A stretch of DNA of 64,000 nucleotides from Tetracentron sinense (taxonomy: Eukaryota; Streptophyta; Magnoliopsida; Trochodendrales; Trochodendraceae). The stretch lies in NCBI GenBank assembly GCA_015143295.1, contig CM026557.1, forward strand, positions 21,919,760-21,983,759, in the 5' to 3' direction. How positions within the stretch are numbered: position 1 is the first letter of the stretch; the number at the start of each line of letters is the position of its first letter. Shown one piece after another: positions 22,533-33,843 of this stretch. The translations under genes were made by a program, and so were the position numbers. Under the pieces are notes generated by a model that saw only the letters and a list, made by a program, of their open reading frames with translations, was not told the DNA's origin and ran no database searches.

Positions 22533-22908
22533 GAGCATTCCTAGCAGCCTCACCAAATTTGTCTCACCAAAATAGTCAAAATTCACAAAAAGTTATGTTG
22601 GTGAGCCATTTTTTTAAAACACCCCAGCAGCTTCATCAAAATAGCCAAAATTATCATTATTTTATTATTTGTATCACATCCACACACAAAAAAGGGAGAG
22701 GGAAACTTTTATTTTATTTGTGTGGGCCCATAAACAAGGAGGGAAAGAGAGATATTTTGGTTTGGTGAGTCTATAGTGACTCACCAACATTGGTGAGTAT
22801 TCTACACTCACCAAACTGAAATCTGTAAATTAGTGAGGTGCACTTTTTAACCAATTGGCTCACTAAAATAGCTAAAAAATTATTTTGGTGAGACTGCTAG
22901 GAATGCTC
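22533..22908. mobile_element. MITE with GAGCATTCCTAGCAG ends
   Basis: Left GAGCATTCCTAGCAGCCTCA and the complement of the right end (GAGCATTCCTAGCAGTCTCA) match over more than 20 bases. The interior repeats CTCACCAA. The flanks TAA and CAA hint at a three-base PIF/Harbinger-type duplication but do not match perfectly. It sits just past the right limit of duplicated copy A. Confidence 0.75.
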
Positions 22909-25258
22909 CAATAAGTGCCAAGAGGGATTTTTCTTCTTCAATTTTAACTTTTGTTGATTCGGTTACATTTGATTACATAGCATAATGGAAGAAGACCGCA
23001 AAATATACTCTCGAATTCTAATCATTTAATTCAATTATTTAAAAAGATTGATGTGACATTAAAAAAAAAAAAAAAACCAAGTCAAATCCAGACTCTTTAT
23101 CATTCCTTTAAAGGTTCCATTACACCCCCCCCCCCCTTCTTTATCATTCCTTTAAAGGTTCCATTACACCCCCACCCACCCCCCCTCCCAGAAGGTTGGC
23201 ACCAAAAGGTTGGCACACGTTCTGGGGAGTGTGTGGGTGAAGATTCTAAGGATTGAGAGGATTTATGGTGTAGGGTGTGTGAGTAAGTGTGCAGGTTCTT
23301 GGTTTTGATTTGATTTTTAAATAATAAATAAAATATTTAATAATATTATTCATAATAAATTCAATTTTGATCGTGCCTATTTAGATTTTTTTTTCTTTTT
23401 TTTTGGTAGTTAATCAATATGATCTGTTTTATTTTTTTGGTTAAGAATATAGTCGGTTAGATTTAATTATTCTTGAAAAGTAATGGTTATGATGATGGAA
23501 GATTAATCAATGTGAATATCCCTTGGATATTACCTTTGAGAGATTCCTTTAACCAACATGATCTTAACCTTGAAGGCTTTTGGGATTTCTTGGTAACCGA
23601 AGTCTTCAATGAGCATTACGGGCTCTACGGTTAGAGGATCAAAGTGAAAGGGCTCAATGGTTTTGTCTTGTCGATAAGACATATGGAGGATCAAAGTGAA
23701 AGGGAATTATGCTGAGTTCATTTTTAAGAGCCGAAGCTCAAGATACCTTCAGACTTAAATATAATCCCTTATTGCAGAGGTACCAAAAGGTAGGTCGGGA
23801 CATACTTTGAAATTTCTCTTTCACATTGACCAATCATATTATGTGGACTGATTTTTCTTGAGATCGGATTATTCAGTTCGAATCCTATTAAATTGATCCA
23901 AACAGATTGTCTTTTTAGACAGATCTTAGGATCAATTTTTGACAATCCAAATGGATCGTCTCTTGTCTAGATTAATTGAACAGACTCTTTTGAGTCTATC
24001 TTAATTGACTAGAATCTTAAAATATTCCGATCGGATCATTAATTTTGGGTCGGTTCTTAATTGAACTAATCTATCAACCCGAAATCGCATAGGTTAAGGA
24101 GAGACTCTGTCGAATTTTAGACAATCTGCAACACTTAATATAATTTAATTTAAATAATTAAATTTAGAAGTTTTTTGAATTAATCGGTAAAATAATTTAA
24201 CCTGAATTTAAAATCTCATATTATTGGACGTTTTGATCATGAGATTAAATTAATTTGATCGAAATTTGTTTTTGATGCAATCAAATTAATTTGATTAATT
24301 TTATATATGTGGTTAAATTTAAAGTATATGAAGAAATTCAATTTTAATTTAAAATTAATTTATTCGGGCATCCTAAAGGAGGTTGGGTACCGTCGTCTTC
24401 CGCCAAGTAATGCAAACTTGTAGGGAAAGACAGGATGAATCCGAGCTGAATTGAATCCCAAAGATAGAGCTATCTTATCCCTTGTACAATGAGAGGCTTC
24501 AACTATCTTCAAGAAAGACTCTTCGAGTGCCTCTCAGTTCAAATGATTCATTATATAATTATTTATTTAATTTATTTGTTAATGATAACTAATTGTGCTT
24601 TAATTTATGAATATTTTTACACTAACCATCAACATAGGTGTGTGTTTCATTGCTTTGCCCGCAGCTTTCACCTTGTGGGGTAGTTGCCTTCAACTAAATA
24701 AAAAAAATAAAATCCTGACCCTCAGGATATGTTGGATTGAGGAAAACTAGGTTAAAGTAAAAGAAAAGCAAATTGTTTGCGAATTAGTATAGAGATACTC
24801 CCAAAGTGTACTCCCTCCCATATAATAGGTTATTTCAATTATTAAATGGTTAGGATTCAAGCTGATGTGGTAATAGAAAAGACAAAATAAGCCAACTGAA
24901 ATCCTAACCCTTAGTGGTAGGTTATAAACGGTTAAGATTAGAGAATATATTTAGGAGTATAATTGGAAATACCCATAGAAGGACTCATTGTTTGCATGTT
25001 CGGTTTGTACTTTCTCTACAGTAGAAATCATACGCCTCCTTCTAAAATTTTCATGAGTTCAAATAAGTTGTTTTGCAAGAAAAGTAATAAGTTTATCATT
25101 ATACCCCGGTAAACTTTCAAGGCCATTTTTGTCCATTGCAAAAAGAACAATTCTTTTTTTTCTTCCCGTCACTTTCCATCAAACCGACACAGCCTTCGCG
25201 GCTATCCATATACGGTTAGACTTAGGGAGTATGTTTAAGAGTACCCATAAATGACTCA
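22909..25258. other. Spacer downstream of the GH3 gene, no gene recognised
   Basis: At 23,095-23,180 there is a tandem duplication of about 60 bp built on TTTATCATTCCTTTAAAGG followed by C-runs. The rest is AT-rich. An open stretch near 23,495-23,632 on the plus strand (includes EGFWDFLVTEVFNEHYGLYG) resembles nothing I recognise. No RNA gene seen. Confidence 0.5.
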
Positions 25259-25331
25259 GTTTTTTTTTTCTTTTTTTGTTAAAGTCTAATCACTTAAACT
25301 CACTCTCACACACGTGGTTAGGCCAACACAC
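25259..25331 (-). mobile_element. Truncated SINE-like retroposon
   Basis: It begins with a T-run (A-tail on the minus strand) and is flanked by AAATGACTCA at 25,249-25,258 and 25,332-25,341. Only 73 bp long, so the family cannot be named. Confidence 0.6.
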
Positions 25332-25608
25332 AAATGACTCAAACTCGAGGGGGGTACACAGGTATACTTTTTTTCTTGGTTCGATTTACTTTCATTTTTC
25401 ATTCGAATGCTTATTTCCTTAAATCCGATTTAGAAGATTAGATTAAAGAGTAAATCCAGAAACAGGAATGCTGACCATTCAAGGTTCATAGAGTGACTTC
25501 CGAGACCATAACCCCCTATTAGAAGGGAAAGAAAATGGCCAAATACTCATCAAATGAAAGTCTCAACAAAAGAGGGAAAAAAAAATCAAAAAACGTGAAA
25601 TGAAATTT

Positions 25609-28600
25609 CTAGTTGCTCTTAGTAGGCTTGGTCGTGAGTCCAAACCCGAATGGGAAAAGCGGGTCGTAATGTGGATCCCCAACATTCATCGGTAGCTGGT
25701 CAACAGTCTTGAACCAAGTCCGTGCCAGCTTCCCAGTGAAGCCATAATCCCCAAAAAGAACATCAGCAACACCTTGCCCTTCCGTTCCCGGTAGCCAAGC
25801 AGCCACAAGAGCATCCATTGAAGCAACATACGGCTGAATCACGACGGGGCGACCGGAGATGACCACAACAACACACTTAACAGCCCCACACACGTTGGTG
25901 ATGGTGCTCGGGCCGGGTTCGGAGATAGTGAGATTCAAACTGTCACCAAACGTCTCTGCATATGGATGCTCTCCCACTACTACAATAGCATAAGAGAATT
26001 TGTTGGACTTCACAAACTCAACATCCGGGTTCTCACTGTAGATGAGTTGAGTGGTCGGATCAACGGTATTTTTGATCGCAGTGAGGATCGTGGTTCCTGT
26101 TCATGATCAAATGATTTATAAAAATTATATTACTAGGAATTCTGATTTTCAGATAAATAGAAGCCTAAAAATGCAAATCATTGATGCATAAAGCTGGAAA
26201 CATACCACTGGTGAGGTCATTCCCGCTAAGTCCCTGCCACTCAATTGTCCAGCCGCCGCATTGGTAACCCAAGTTATCAGCATGACTTCCAGCAACTAGT
26301 ATCTTGGGTGCTTTCTTGGGTAGTGGAAGCAACGGCTTATCAGCTGCTTCACCGTTCTTCAGCAGCACAAGTGATTTTCTCACGGCTTTCCTTGCCAATT
26401 CTCTATGCTCCTGTGGAAGACACAATATTTGATCAATGCAGGGCTATCGGGGTTCTAAAAGAACATGATCTAAAGCATAATTGCAAGGAAGCTATGTAAA
26501 AGGTAGGAAACTCGCTTTCTAGGAAGCTCGTTTCCCAAACTCGCTTCCATCAGGTCCCCATTTAGTGGTTGATACAATCTATAAAGTAATAGGATAGACT
26601 TTTGAGTCTAAAGCTTATGACATAGATCTTAAGCAAGTATTGTTGGAACCTAAGGCTGTATGACACTTCTCCACGGATAACTCAAGTAAGAGAAAATTTA
26701 AGGTATCATTGACCATCGTAATATAATGGGAATAGACACCTATATCTATTTCTCGCTTTCTATTTCCTAAGGATTTTTGGAGCCTTGCTTTCCGCTTTGC
26801 TTCTCGCTTTCGTTTCTGAAATTGGTAACTATGATCTAAAGTGACTAACCTGACTTCCGAGGTGGTGGACCAGGCTGAGATCGGCCAGTGGATTCTCAAA
26901 GAGACCCATGACAAACTTAACCCTCAAGATCCTCTTCACGGCATCATCAATCCGGGTCATTGGGATTATATTGTTCTTCACCAGGAAGGTTAGATCATCA
27001 ATGAAGGTCTTATAGTTGTTGGGAATCATCACCTGCAATGCACCCAAAACAAACAATAAAAATATTAATCAATAGAAGTACTGCAGAAAATCTAATAACA
27101 TATGATAGAAATTACCTAATCAAGCTTCAGAGTTTTAGAAAATTTTAAATTATAGTTTATTTTTCTAAATTTCAATTGCTCAATTGCAGTAGAAAGATCA
27201 AGTTACATTTCCAAAAGACCAAGTTCTAGACTACAATGCCTTTTAACTGACCATGTCAATGCCCGCACTGACTCCAGCTTCGACAGAATATGAGTAGTTA
27301 GCACCTGGTGGAGAGGTGATCCTGTCAATACCTTCCCAATCTGATATGACAAAACCCTGAGTTTCATCCACAAAACGAAAACCTTTAGCCTCGATTGCTT
27401 TCATTTTAATTGACCGATTTTACAAACTATGGTTGGAATGTTGGATAAATCATTACTGATTTTTACCCTGAAACGGAGTGTGTCCTTGAGGAAGCCAGTG
27501 ACAAGATCATGGTTAGCATGCATCTTCTTCCCATTCCAGCTTGAGTAGGAGACCATGATGGTCGCAACGCCCTTGTGGATTGAGTTGTAGTAGCCTGGCA
27601 TGTGGATGCTGAGCAATCCATGCCTGTCTATCACAGTGTTGTTCTCATTAATGCCCTTGGTTGTGCCACCATCGCCCACAAAATGCTTAGCACAAGCCGC
27701 AACCTTTTCCCTACCCGAATTAAGCACCAGTTATGGGAAATAAGTTAGCCGCGGATTCATGTAAAGTTCATTCCTGTCTTCAAATAATCTTTGATAAATA
27801 ATCAAAAGATAACTTAGGAATCTTACAGGAAAGATAAATTCAGATGTTTGATATAATTAATCACCCCAAAAGCCTGTACTTGGGTGATGTTTCTGGTAAC
27901 TAAATAGGAAAATAATATCTTCTACCAGGTTGGATTGCAGTAGTCTATCATCAGATGTGATTTAATGGGTTCTGTAGGCATTTTGAAATAAAGTTGAGGA
28001 ATAATGTATGATTACCGAGTTAACTTGAAATTGGTCTTCTGATATTGGAGGCTGGCGAATAAACTCAAGATACAAAGTCAAATTTTGAAGCTTGAACATG
28101 AAGGCAACCCAGATTTTGTGTTCTTTCTCTATAATTAGAGGAGTAAATGGTCCAACCCTAAGCCTTACCACATGGTCCATACCACTAAGCCTCAACCAGC
28201 CAAAAAGTCCAAAAGGGTTATCCTCATCATCTTACGTAAGTCTCAACCAACCAAAGGGCATTTAGACGAAGCCTATCATTTTCTATATATAGCATATCAA
28301 TAAAGATATGCTAAAAAAGATTCTTCGAAACTGACTCAAGAAGTAAGAATATCACTAGTTAATCTTTCTGATTGAAGAGAACACATACAAATAGTAAATA
28401 GTAAAGGCTCTTACTTTCCAGCAACAAAAGGAGCACCCTTTTGAAAACTCTTAGGCATATCTCCTTGTAAACCAGGTATTATCTCTGTCATTGCTTGAAC
28501 AATCTTGGGATCTTCGCTGTAGCTTTCATAACACCGACCCCATCTCGGATCTCTGCAAACCTGCAAGGGTCAAAGTTCAGATGGAAAAGGTCAGAGCTTC

Positions 28601-30144
28601 AATAAGTTAAGGACTTTCTGAATTTTACAGCAATTGTTGTTGTAATTTGTTTAGTTACCGCGATACATGGAGCAAAAACATAAGGAATGCCTGTAGCTCT
28701 AACTTCAAGAGCAGTTGCGGCTCCAATCTGCTTGACAAGTCCAGGATCCCTGTAGAAAATAAGAAGTTCATTGCAAAGTTCTGACATATCATATCAAAAA
28801 ACCATGGTACTGACTAAAGTATCCTTTTATTAGGTAATTATTATTTCCTGGTTTTCTGATGCTTAAGCTACTGTTACTAGAGGAAGAAAAAAGGCATGGG
28901 ATTATGGGATTACCTCTGGTGCACGCCCGAGGCTGGGCCTCGGGCGTCCATTCATTTACTGCCATGTGTGATAAAAAGAGGAGAAAAAGAGGGAGAGATA
29001 TCAATGCGGGAGAAGTCAAAAAACAGGGGAGAAATGGAATGACTTCTCCGCTTTTAGCGCCAAATGCCGGATGGTGAATGGACGCCCGAGGCCCAGCCTC
29101 GGGCGTGCACCAGAGGTAATCCCATGCCAGGAAAAAAACAGAAGCAAAAAAGTTGCAACACAGGGCATAACATTCGAATTTTGAGTGACTTAATGAGAGC
29201 TCAAGACTCAAATACTCAGATCAAATTTATAAAATACTCAATTCTTCATATTTTGTTTGCGGGCTTTGTTTCATATCTTTGTTTATGGGTACCCTTTAAC
29301 TTGATTAGTTAAGTTAAATCAATTGGCTTGTCCCGTCACTTCGAGTATTTAAAAGAGGCAATTTTAAACAGCAGTCTTAGTGATTTCACCCAAGAACCAA
29401 AGAAATTAAAATAAAGAAAAGAAGTTATCACAAGTTTTGGTGACTAGCGTTCTATTGAACAAGTCTAAATAATTCTATACTACCTCAAGCACAGGATGAG
29501 TTTGTCAAATGCTAAAAAAACCTATATTACACAGATTTAAGACTCATCAAGTTAGGATGGATAGTTTAAGCATGGGAACATGTTTGTGAATGGGCATATC
29601 TACTACTTGCCTGGTTGCTCCAAGTCCGACATTGTGAGGAAATAGTGTTGCCTTGTAGACATTGTTGTGGCCGTGAACCGCATCAATACCATAAATCATT
29701 GGAATCCCAAGACGGGTAGATAGAGAACCTTTTTGTAACGTATTCACCAAATTAATCCACACCTCGGCAGAGGCCTTAGCAGATGGCACACTCCCTCCGC
29801 CACTCAATACACTCCCTGCCCAAACCAAGATTATTAAGTACAGCTTACCTATACACTTTATATTTCCAAACTTCATTAGTTAGAAAGACAAGAAAAGCAT
29901 AGACATGGGGTAAATGATGTTTACCAATGAAGTAGTTCTTCATCACATCAGCCGATGCAACGCCCCTCTCGATCTGCACCATTTGGCCAATCTTTTCCTC
30001 TAGAGTCATCCGTTTCATCAGATCCTTGATCCGTGTATTTAGAGGCTGTTTCGGATCTTTGTATTTCATGGACACTGCCTGTGCCATGGCTGCCCAGCAA
30101 CATAAGAGCAGAAGCCCAATCAAGGGGATGGAAACTCTCGCCAT
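25609..30144 (-). CDS. GH3 beta-D-glucan exohydrolase / beta-glucosidase, 9 exons, 628 aa
   Basis: Spliced exons on the minus strand are 29,925-30,144; 29,611-29,815; 28,659-28,749; 28,415-28,560; 27,467-27,710; 27,252-27,356; 26,850-27,032; 26,206-26,410; 25,609-26,096 (1,887 nt, no stop inside). Plant GH3 enzymes of this kind are about 620-630 residues and remove glucose from the non-reducing ends of wall beta-glucans in the apoplast. An N-terminal signal peptide is visible ([20 protein letters not shown]). The nucleophile is Asp308 in GFVISDWEG and the acid/base is Glu509 in [11 protein letters not shown], both as in barley exohydrolase ExoI. Other marks are [26 protein letters not shown] and [11 protein letters not shown]. 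The start was chosen as the ATG before the signal peptide; an in-frame upstream ATG at 30,181-30,183 would spoil it. Intron 2 is a GC-AG intron. Substrate preference cannot be read from sequence. Confidence 0.95.
28893..29128. mobile_element. Hairpin MITE in GH3 intron 2
   Basis: Arms of about 55 bp are nearly perfect inverted copies: GGCATGGGATT and ACCTCTGGTGCACGCCCGAG at left, complement at right. The arms themselves contain the palindrome CGCCCGAGGCYGGGCCTCGGGCG. Flanks AGGAAGAAAAA and AGGAAAAAAAC suggest a 9-11-base imperfect duplication, as for Mutator-like elements. It is related to the hairpin at 21,354-21,642. Confidence 0.8.
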
Positions 30145-31300
30145 CTTTCTTCCCCAAATTCTTCTTTGATTGAAACAGAGCAAATCACAAAAATTAGACT
30201 ACTGGTTGAAGTTTAGACATCCTAAAACAATTTTTTATGAACAATTCCTAATTATTTAATAAAAAAACAAAAACAAAGAAATATAATGAGCATTGAAAGA
30301 TCAAGATATGGCGAAAGAAAAGGGCTTATAGAGATGCATATATTTGTCACATTCAACAGCTAAGAATGATGAAAAGGGACCCAAAAACTTGGTGAACGGA
30401 TCTCGGAAAAGCCCAAAAGAATGATCAAAATAGCAAAGAAATCCACACTTTCTTACAGCTACTGCAAAGAACAATCAAACAAATCGAAAAGAAAAGAAAA
30501 GAAAATTCAAAAAATAAACTCAAAGGAGAAAAAAAAAAACCAAAAATCTACAACTCAACAGGAAAATCTCAACAAAAAAAAAAAGGAAATCGAATAAGCA
30601 TCCACATTCATCTCATCTAACTATATCATACACAAATGTAAAACAGTAAAAGTTAAAAGCAATGAGATTCTATGAAAGCTAAAAACAGACTCAAATCAGG
30701 AATCAAAAGCTCCTTACAGAAAGCAAAAAAAAAATCGCAGATTTGAATTATGAGCTAAAAAAAACAAAAAACACTCCATTAAAGACCAAAAAAATAGCTC
30801 TGAAAACCCAAAAACAACCAAAACAAAGGGAAAATTCATATCTCCAACGTTAAGAAAAGAACAATGCAGCAGAGAACTCGAAAACGATTTCTCTCAAACT
30901 AAAGCATCCACATTCATCTCAGAAAAGCTACAAAACATCAAAAAACTCCTCGATCCATTACTGTAAAAGCTTAAAAAAACTCGAACATAAATAACTAAAA
31001 TCATATAATGATTTCGCTGGAGAGGAAACGAAGAGAGAGCAGAACTTACAGAGGAAACCTGAAACCCTAGCGAAAAACTCTGCTCTTATTCGGACTCAAC
31101 AGATTTAGAGAGAGAGAGAGGTTGGAGAAGAGAATTTTCTCTCTCTTCTGTCAAAGATAAAAAGAGATATTTCTCTCTCTGTTCTGTCAAAGAAAAAAGA
31201 GAGGGATGGAGGTGGTATTAATAGAAATGTTTTCGTGTGGGACAAAATAACGGTAGTTTAGAAGACGGTAATCCTAATACTAATACCTTACTTTATCTCT
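30145..31300 (-). promoter_or_regulatory. GH3 gene leader, leader intron and promoter
   Basis: The minus strand has a leader rich in CTCTCT and the phrase GCTAGGGTTTCAGG. A good donor CTCT|GTAAGTT (GT at 31,048-31,049) follows, then about 870 bp of AT-rich sequence with a plausible acceptor TCAATCAAAG just before the ATG. This suggests a 5' UTR intron. A TATA-like TATTAATA lies at 31,216-31,223. The leader and promoter part is duplicated at 5,109-5,420. Exact transcript start is inferred. Confidence 0.6.
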
Positions 31301-31313
31301 CATGTCGATGACA

Positions 31314-31491
31314 CCATGATACCAGGGCTTTGTCCCATGGTAGTGTATCCCTGCTTTTGGGAGGTACGGGTTCCATTTTTGAGAGGATAGGAGTTTGTAT
31401 ATACTCTCCACCCGTTCACTAACTGATTAGATACTAAAACCTAATCGGCGTTGCGGCTTAAATGGATATCTCAAACCAAAAAAAAAAAAAA
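31314..31491 (+). mobile_element. SINE family S1, copy 2, in the GH3 promoter flank
   Basis: It has the same boxes and tail as 17,899-18,072 and an A-run before 31,491. Flanked by GATGACA (31,307-31,313 and 31,492-31,498). The paralogous site near 5,373 (GTCGATGAGACCAAGG) is empty. It lies about 90 bp upstream of the TATA-like box. Confidence 0.85.
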
Positions 31492-32620
31492 GATGACAAA
31501 GGGATCGAGTCCTTATGGTGGTTGATAAGCGCCCACTAGTTACCTACAGCAGATTATATTAATTTTAGGAAAATAATTAGTCGGAAAATCATTTCCAAAC
31601 CTAAGGTTGGACCTCATTAGTCCATGTCCCCCTCTTTTAAATACTTATTGCCTATCACTACTCTATTAATTAAGCTAACTGGGGTTGCAACTTAACCGTG
31701 TGATACGATTAGAATGAAAAAAATGGGGTTAAGATCATGTCCAAATGTTCGAAGATGAAGCTTGGACAAGCTTTGAAGTGAAATTTCGTGAAATCTCAGT
31801 TTTATCCAACCCCCCTATTGATATGGATTTCAGAATACACGATTTCAAAAAATTTTATGAAATTTTAAATTTCAAAAATCTCAGAATTTTGATGAAATTT
31901 CAAAATATTGATTTTAAATAATTTTTTATTAAAGCTCCTAAATATTTTAATAATTTTAACAAACTTCCGGGCGGAAATTTATATATTTATATTTAAAATA
32001 AAATAATAATATTTATATAATTATATTAATTTTTATAACATATTATTTTTATTTTATATATATATATAATAAAATATTAATAAATCAAAATTCTAAAATC
32101 CTATCAAAATAACTGAAAATTTTGAAATATCAGTGCCGGCTGGAATACAGAAATCGCGGATAATATGAAAATTTCAAACCTTCAGCTTGGAAGTATGTTA
32201 TCTTTTCTTTTTGAAAAATTTCATAAAGGGCGTGGAAGACAGGAATGCAATCTTGGCACCTGGCAAATTGAGTGTTTTTTAGCAAGTGGCGTGAGACAAA
32301 ATAAAGGCACACCTTTTTTATAATGGCAAGAGTTGAGCCAAAAGACTAAATCCATCAAGTCTATATTAAAAAAGTGGAATAAATAACCCTATGAGTTTTG
32401 AAATTCAGTTTTGAATTCCCTTATTTTTTTATTAATTTAAAAAGCAACCCTATTTCTTTAATCTTTAACTTTATTGTTGCGGGTACATCTCGAAAAACAA
32501 TACCCGAAACACCATATTTTCAAAGATAAAAACGTTTCAAAAAAAGTTGTCACATGTAATTTTTTAATTCTATTCCAAGCGTAAAAAAAAGCTCTCGTGA
32601 AGGGTGTCAAATCACTCATA

Positions 32621-32785
32621 GGTGTCAACTAGTTTAATTGGTAAAGTCTCTTCACGTCTTACTAGAGACCTGAGAGTTGAATCTCACCTATATCAGGAGG
32701 ATTGGGGAGTTTATGAGAGGGACAGCTACCTCTCATTGCGTAGCTCATAGGTCCAATTGACTTCTATTAGGGAAAAAAAAAAAAA
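32621..32785 (+). mobile_element. tRNA-derived SINE, family S3
   Basis: Box A is in TAGTTTAATTGGTAAAGTC and box B in GAGAGTTGAATCTCACC. The tail is 13 A at 32,773-32,785. A clean target duplication was not identified. Confidence 0.7.
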
Positions 32786-33185
32786 CACGGTAAGTTTTTT
32801 AAGTTTACATTCTTTATAGGGTTTTGAACCAAAGATTTGACCGACCACTCTCCCAAGTCCCATGAACATGAGGTGTTAGCAACACTCTCCCATGAACATG
32901 AGGTGTTAGCAAAAATAAAAATACTTTTTCTTATGACAATTAACAATATTTCTCCTTATACTTGTAAGAAATGAACTCATGAGACAAAACGTTCATTCAT
33001 CCCCCTAACAAATCTGACTACCCTAGCTAAAATAGCTTCACTCAACCACTAACTCTAAACTAACCAAAGGTTCACAACTAACATAGACAATGGCAAAATT
33101 TAGATTTTCTTATAAGGGCAAGCGATGGTTAATTGATAATATTAATAATTGTTAATGAATTTATGAAAAAATGATTAGGTAATAC

Positions 33186-33501
33186 CAATGTTATCATAAC
33201 CGGACCGGTCATCAAACCGGTTGAGTGGCCGGTTCCCGGTTCCACTAGTTCGACCGGTCCGGTTCAACCATGTCCTTTTTTAATTTTTTTTAAAAAAAAT
33301 CCATTTTTACTCATATATGACCGGTTCTTGACCGGTTCTGACCACCGGTTCCCGGTTCAACCGGGCTGGTTCGCACGGTTATCACAAAATAGCCCGGTTT
33401 TGAAATAGGGCCGGTTCTAAGGGTTTTGGGAACCGGTTAGGGGACCGGTTCCCGGTTCCACCGGTTCGATCGATCGGTCCGGTCCGGTTCTGACAACATT
33501 G
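33186..33501. mobile_element. GC-rich hAT-like MITE of the ACCGGTT family
   Basis: The inverted ends are CAATGTTATCATAACCGGAC and the complement of GTCCGGTTCTGACAACATTG. The interior is dense in ACCGGTT and GGTTCCCGGTT. Flanks are the near-identical eight-base sites GGTAATAC (33,178-33,185) and GGTAGTAC (33,502-33,509); copy A near 19,828 has a single GGTAGGTACT. The eight-base duplication points to hAT. Confidence 0.85.
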
Positions 33502-33778
33502 GGTAGTACTAAATATTATGGTTTTAGGGTGCAGGGGTTTCACAATTTCATAAGGGTTCCGGGGTTAGACCCTGATTCATTTTTTGAGGACTAAATGTAT
33601 AGGCCATTTCGTTTCATACTGATGCTATTAGGACTGTTTCTCTTTATTTACTAGGGTGATTGCCCCCCCTTGCCCAATGGCTATGCATGCTCTTTTAAAT
33701 AATTAAATAAAATTTTATTTTTTAGAATTTAGAGTGGTAACTACCTCCGCCCCCTTGCCCTATGACAATGCTTTATTA

Positions 33779-33782
<4 letters not shown>

Positions 33783-33836
<54 letters not shown>
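33783..33836. repeat. (AT)n microsatellite
   Basis: About 27 AT units. The paralogous place near 20,101 has no such run, so it expanded in copy B only. Confidence 0.95.

Positions 33837-33843
<7 letters not shown>

Noticed and set aside
23495..23632. Possible gene fragment containing EGFWDFLVTEVFNEHYGLYG
   Set aside because: No family resemblance, immediate stop afterwards, and no neighbouring exon with splice sites.
28859..29312. Open frames on both strands in GH3 intron 2
   Set aside because: They are produced by the palindromic arms of the hairpin MITE, not genes.
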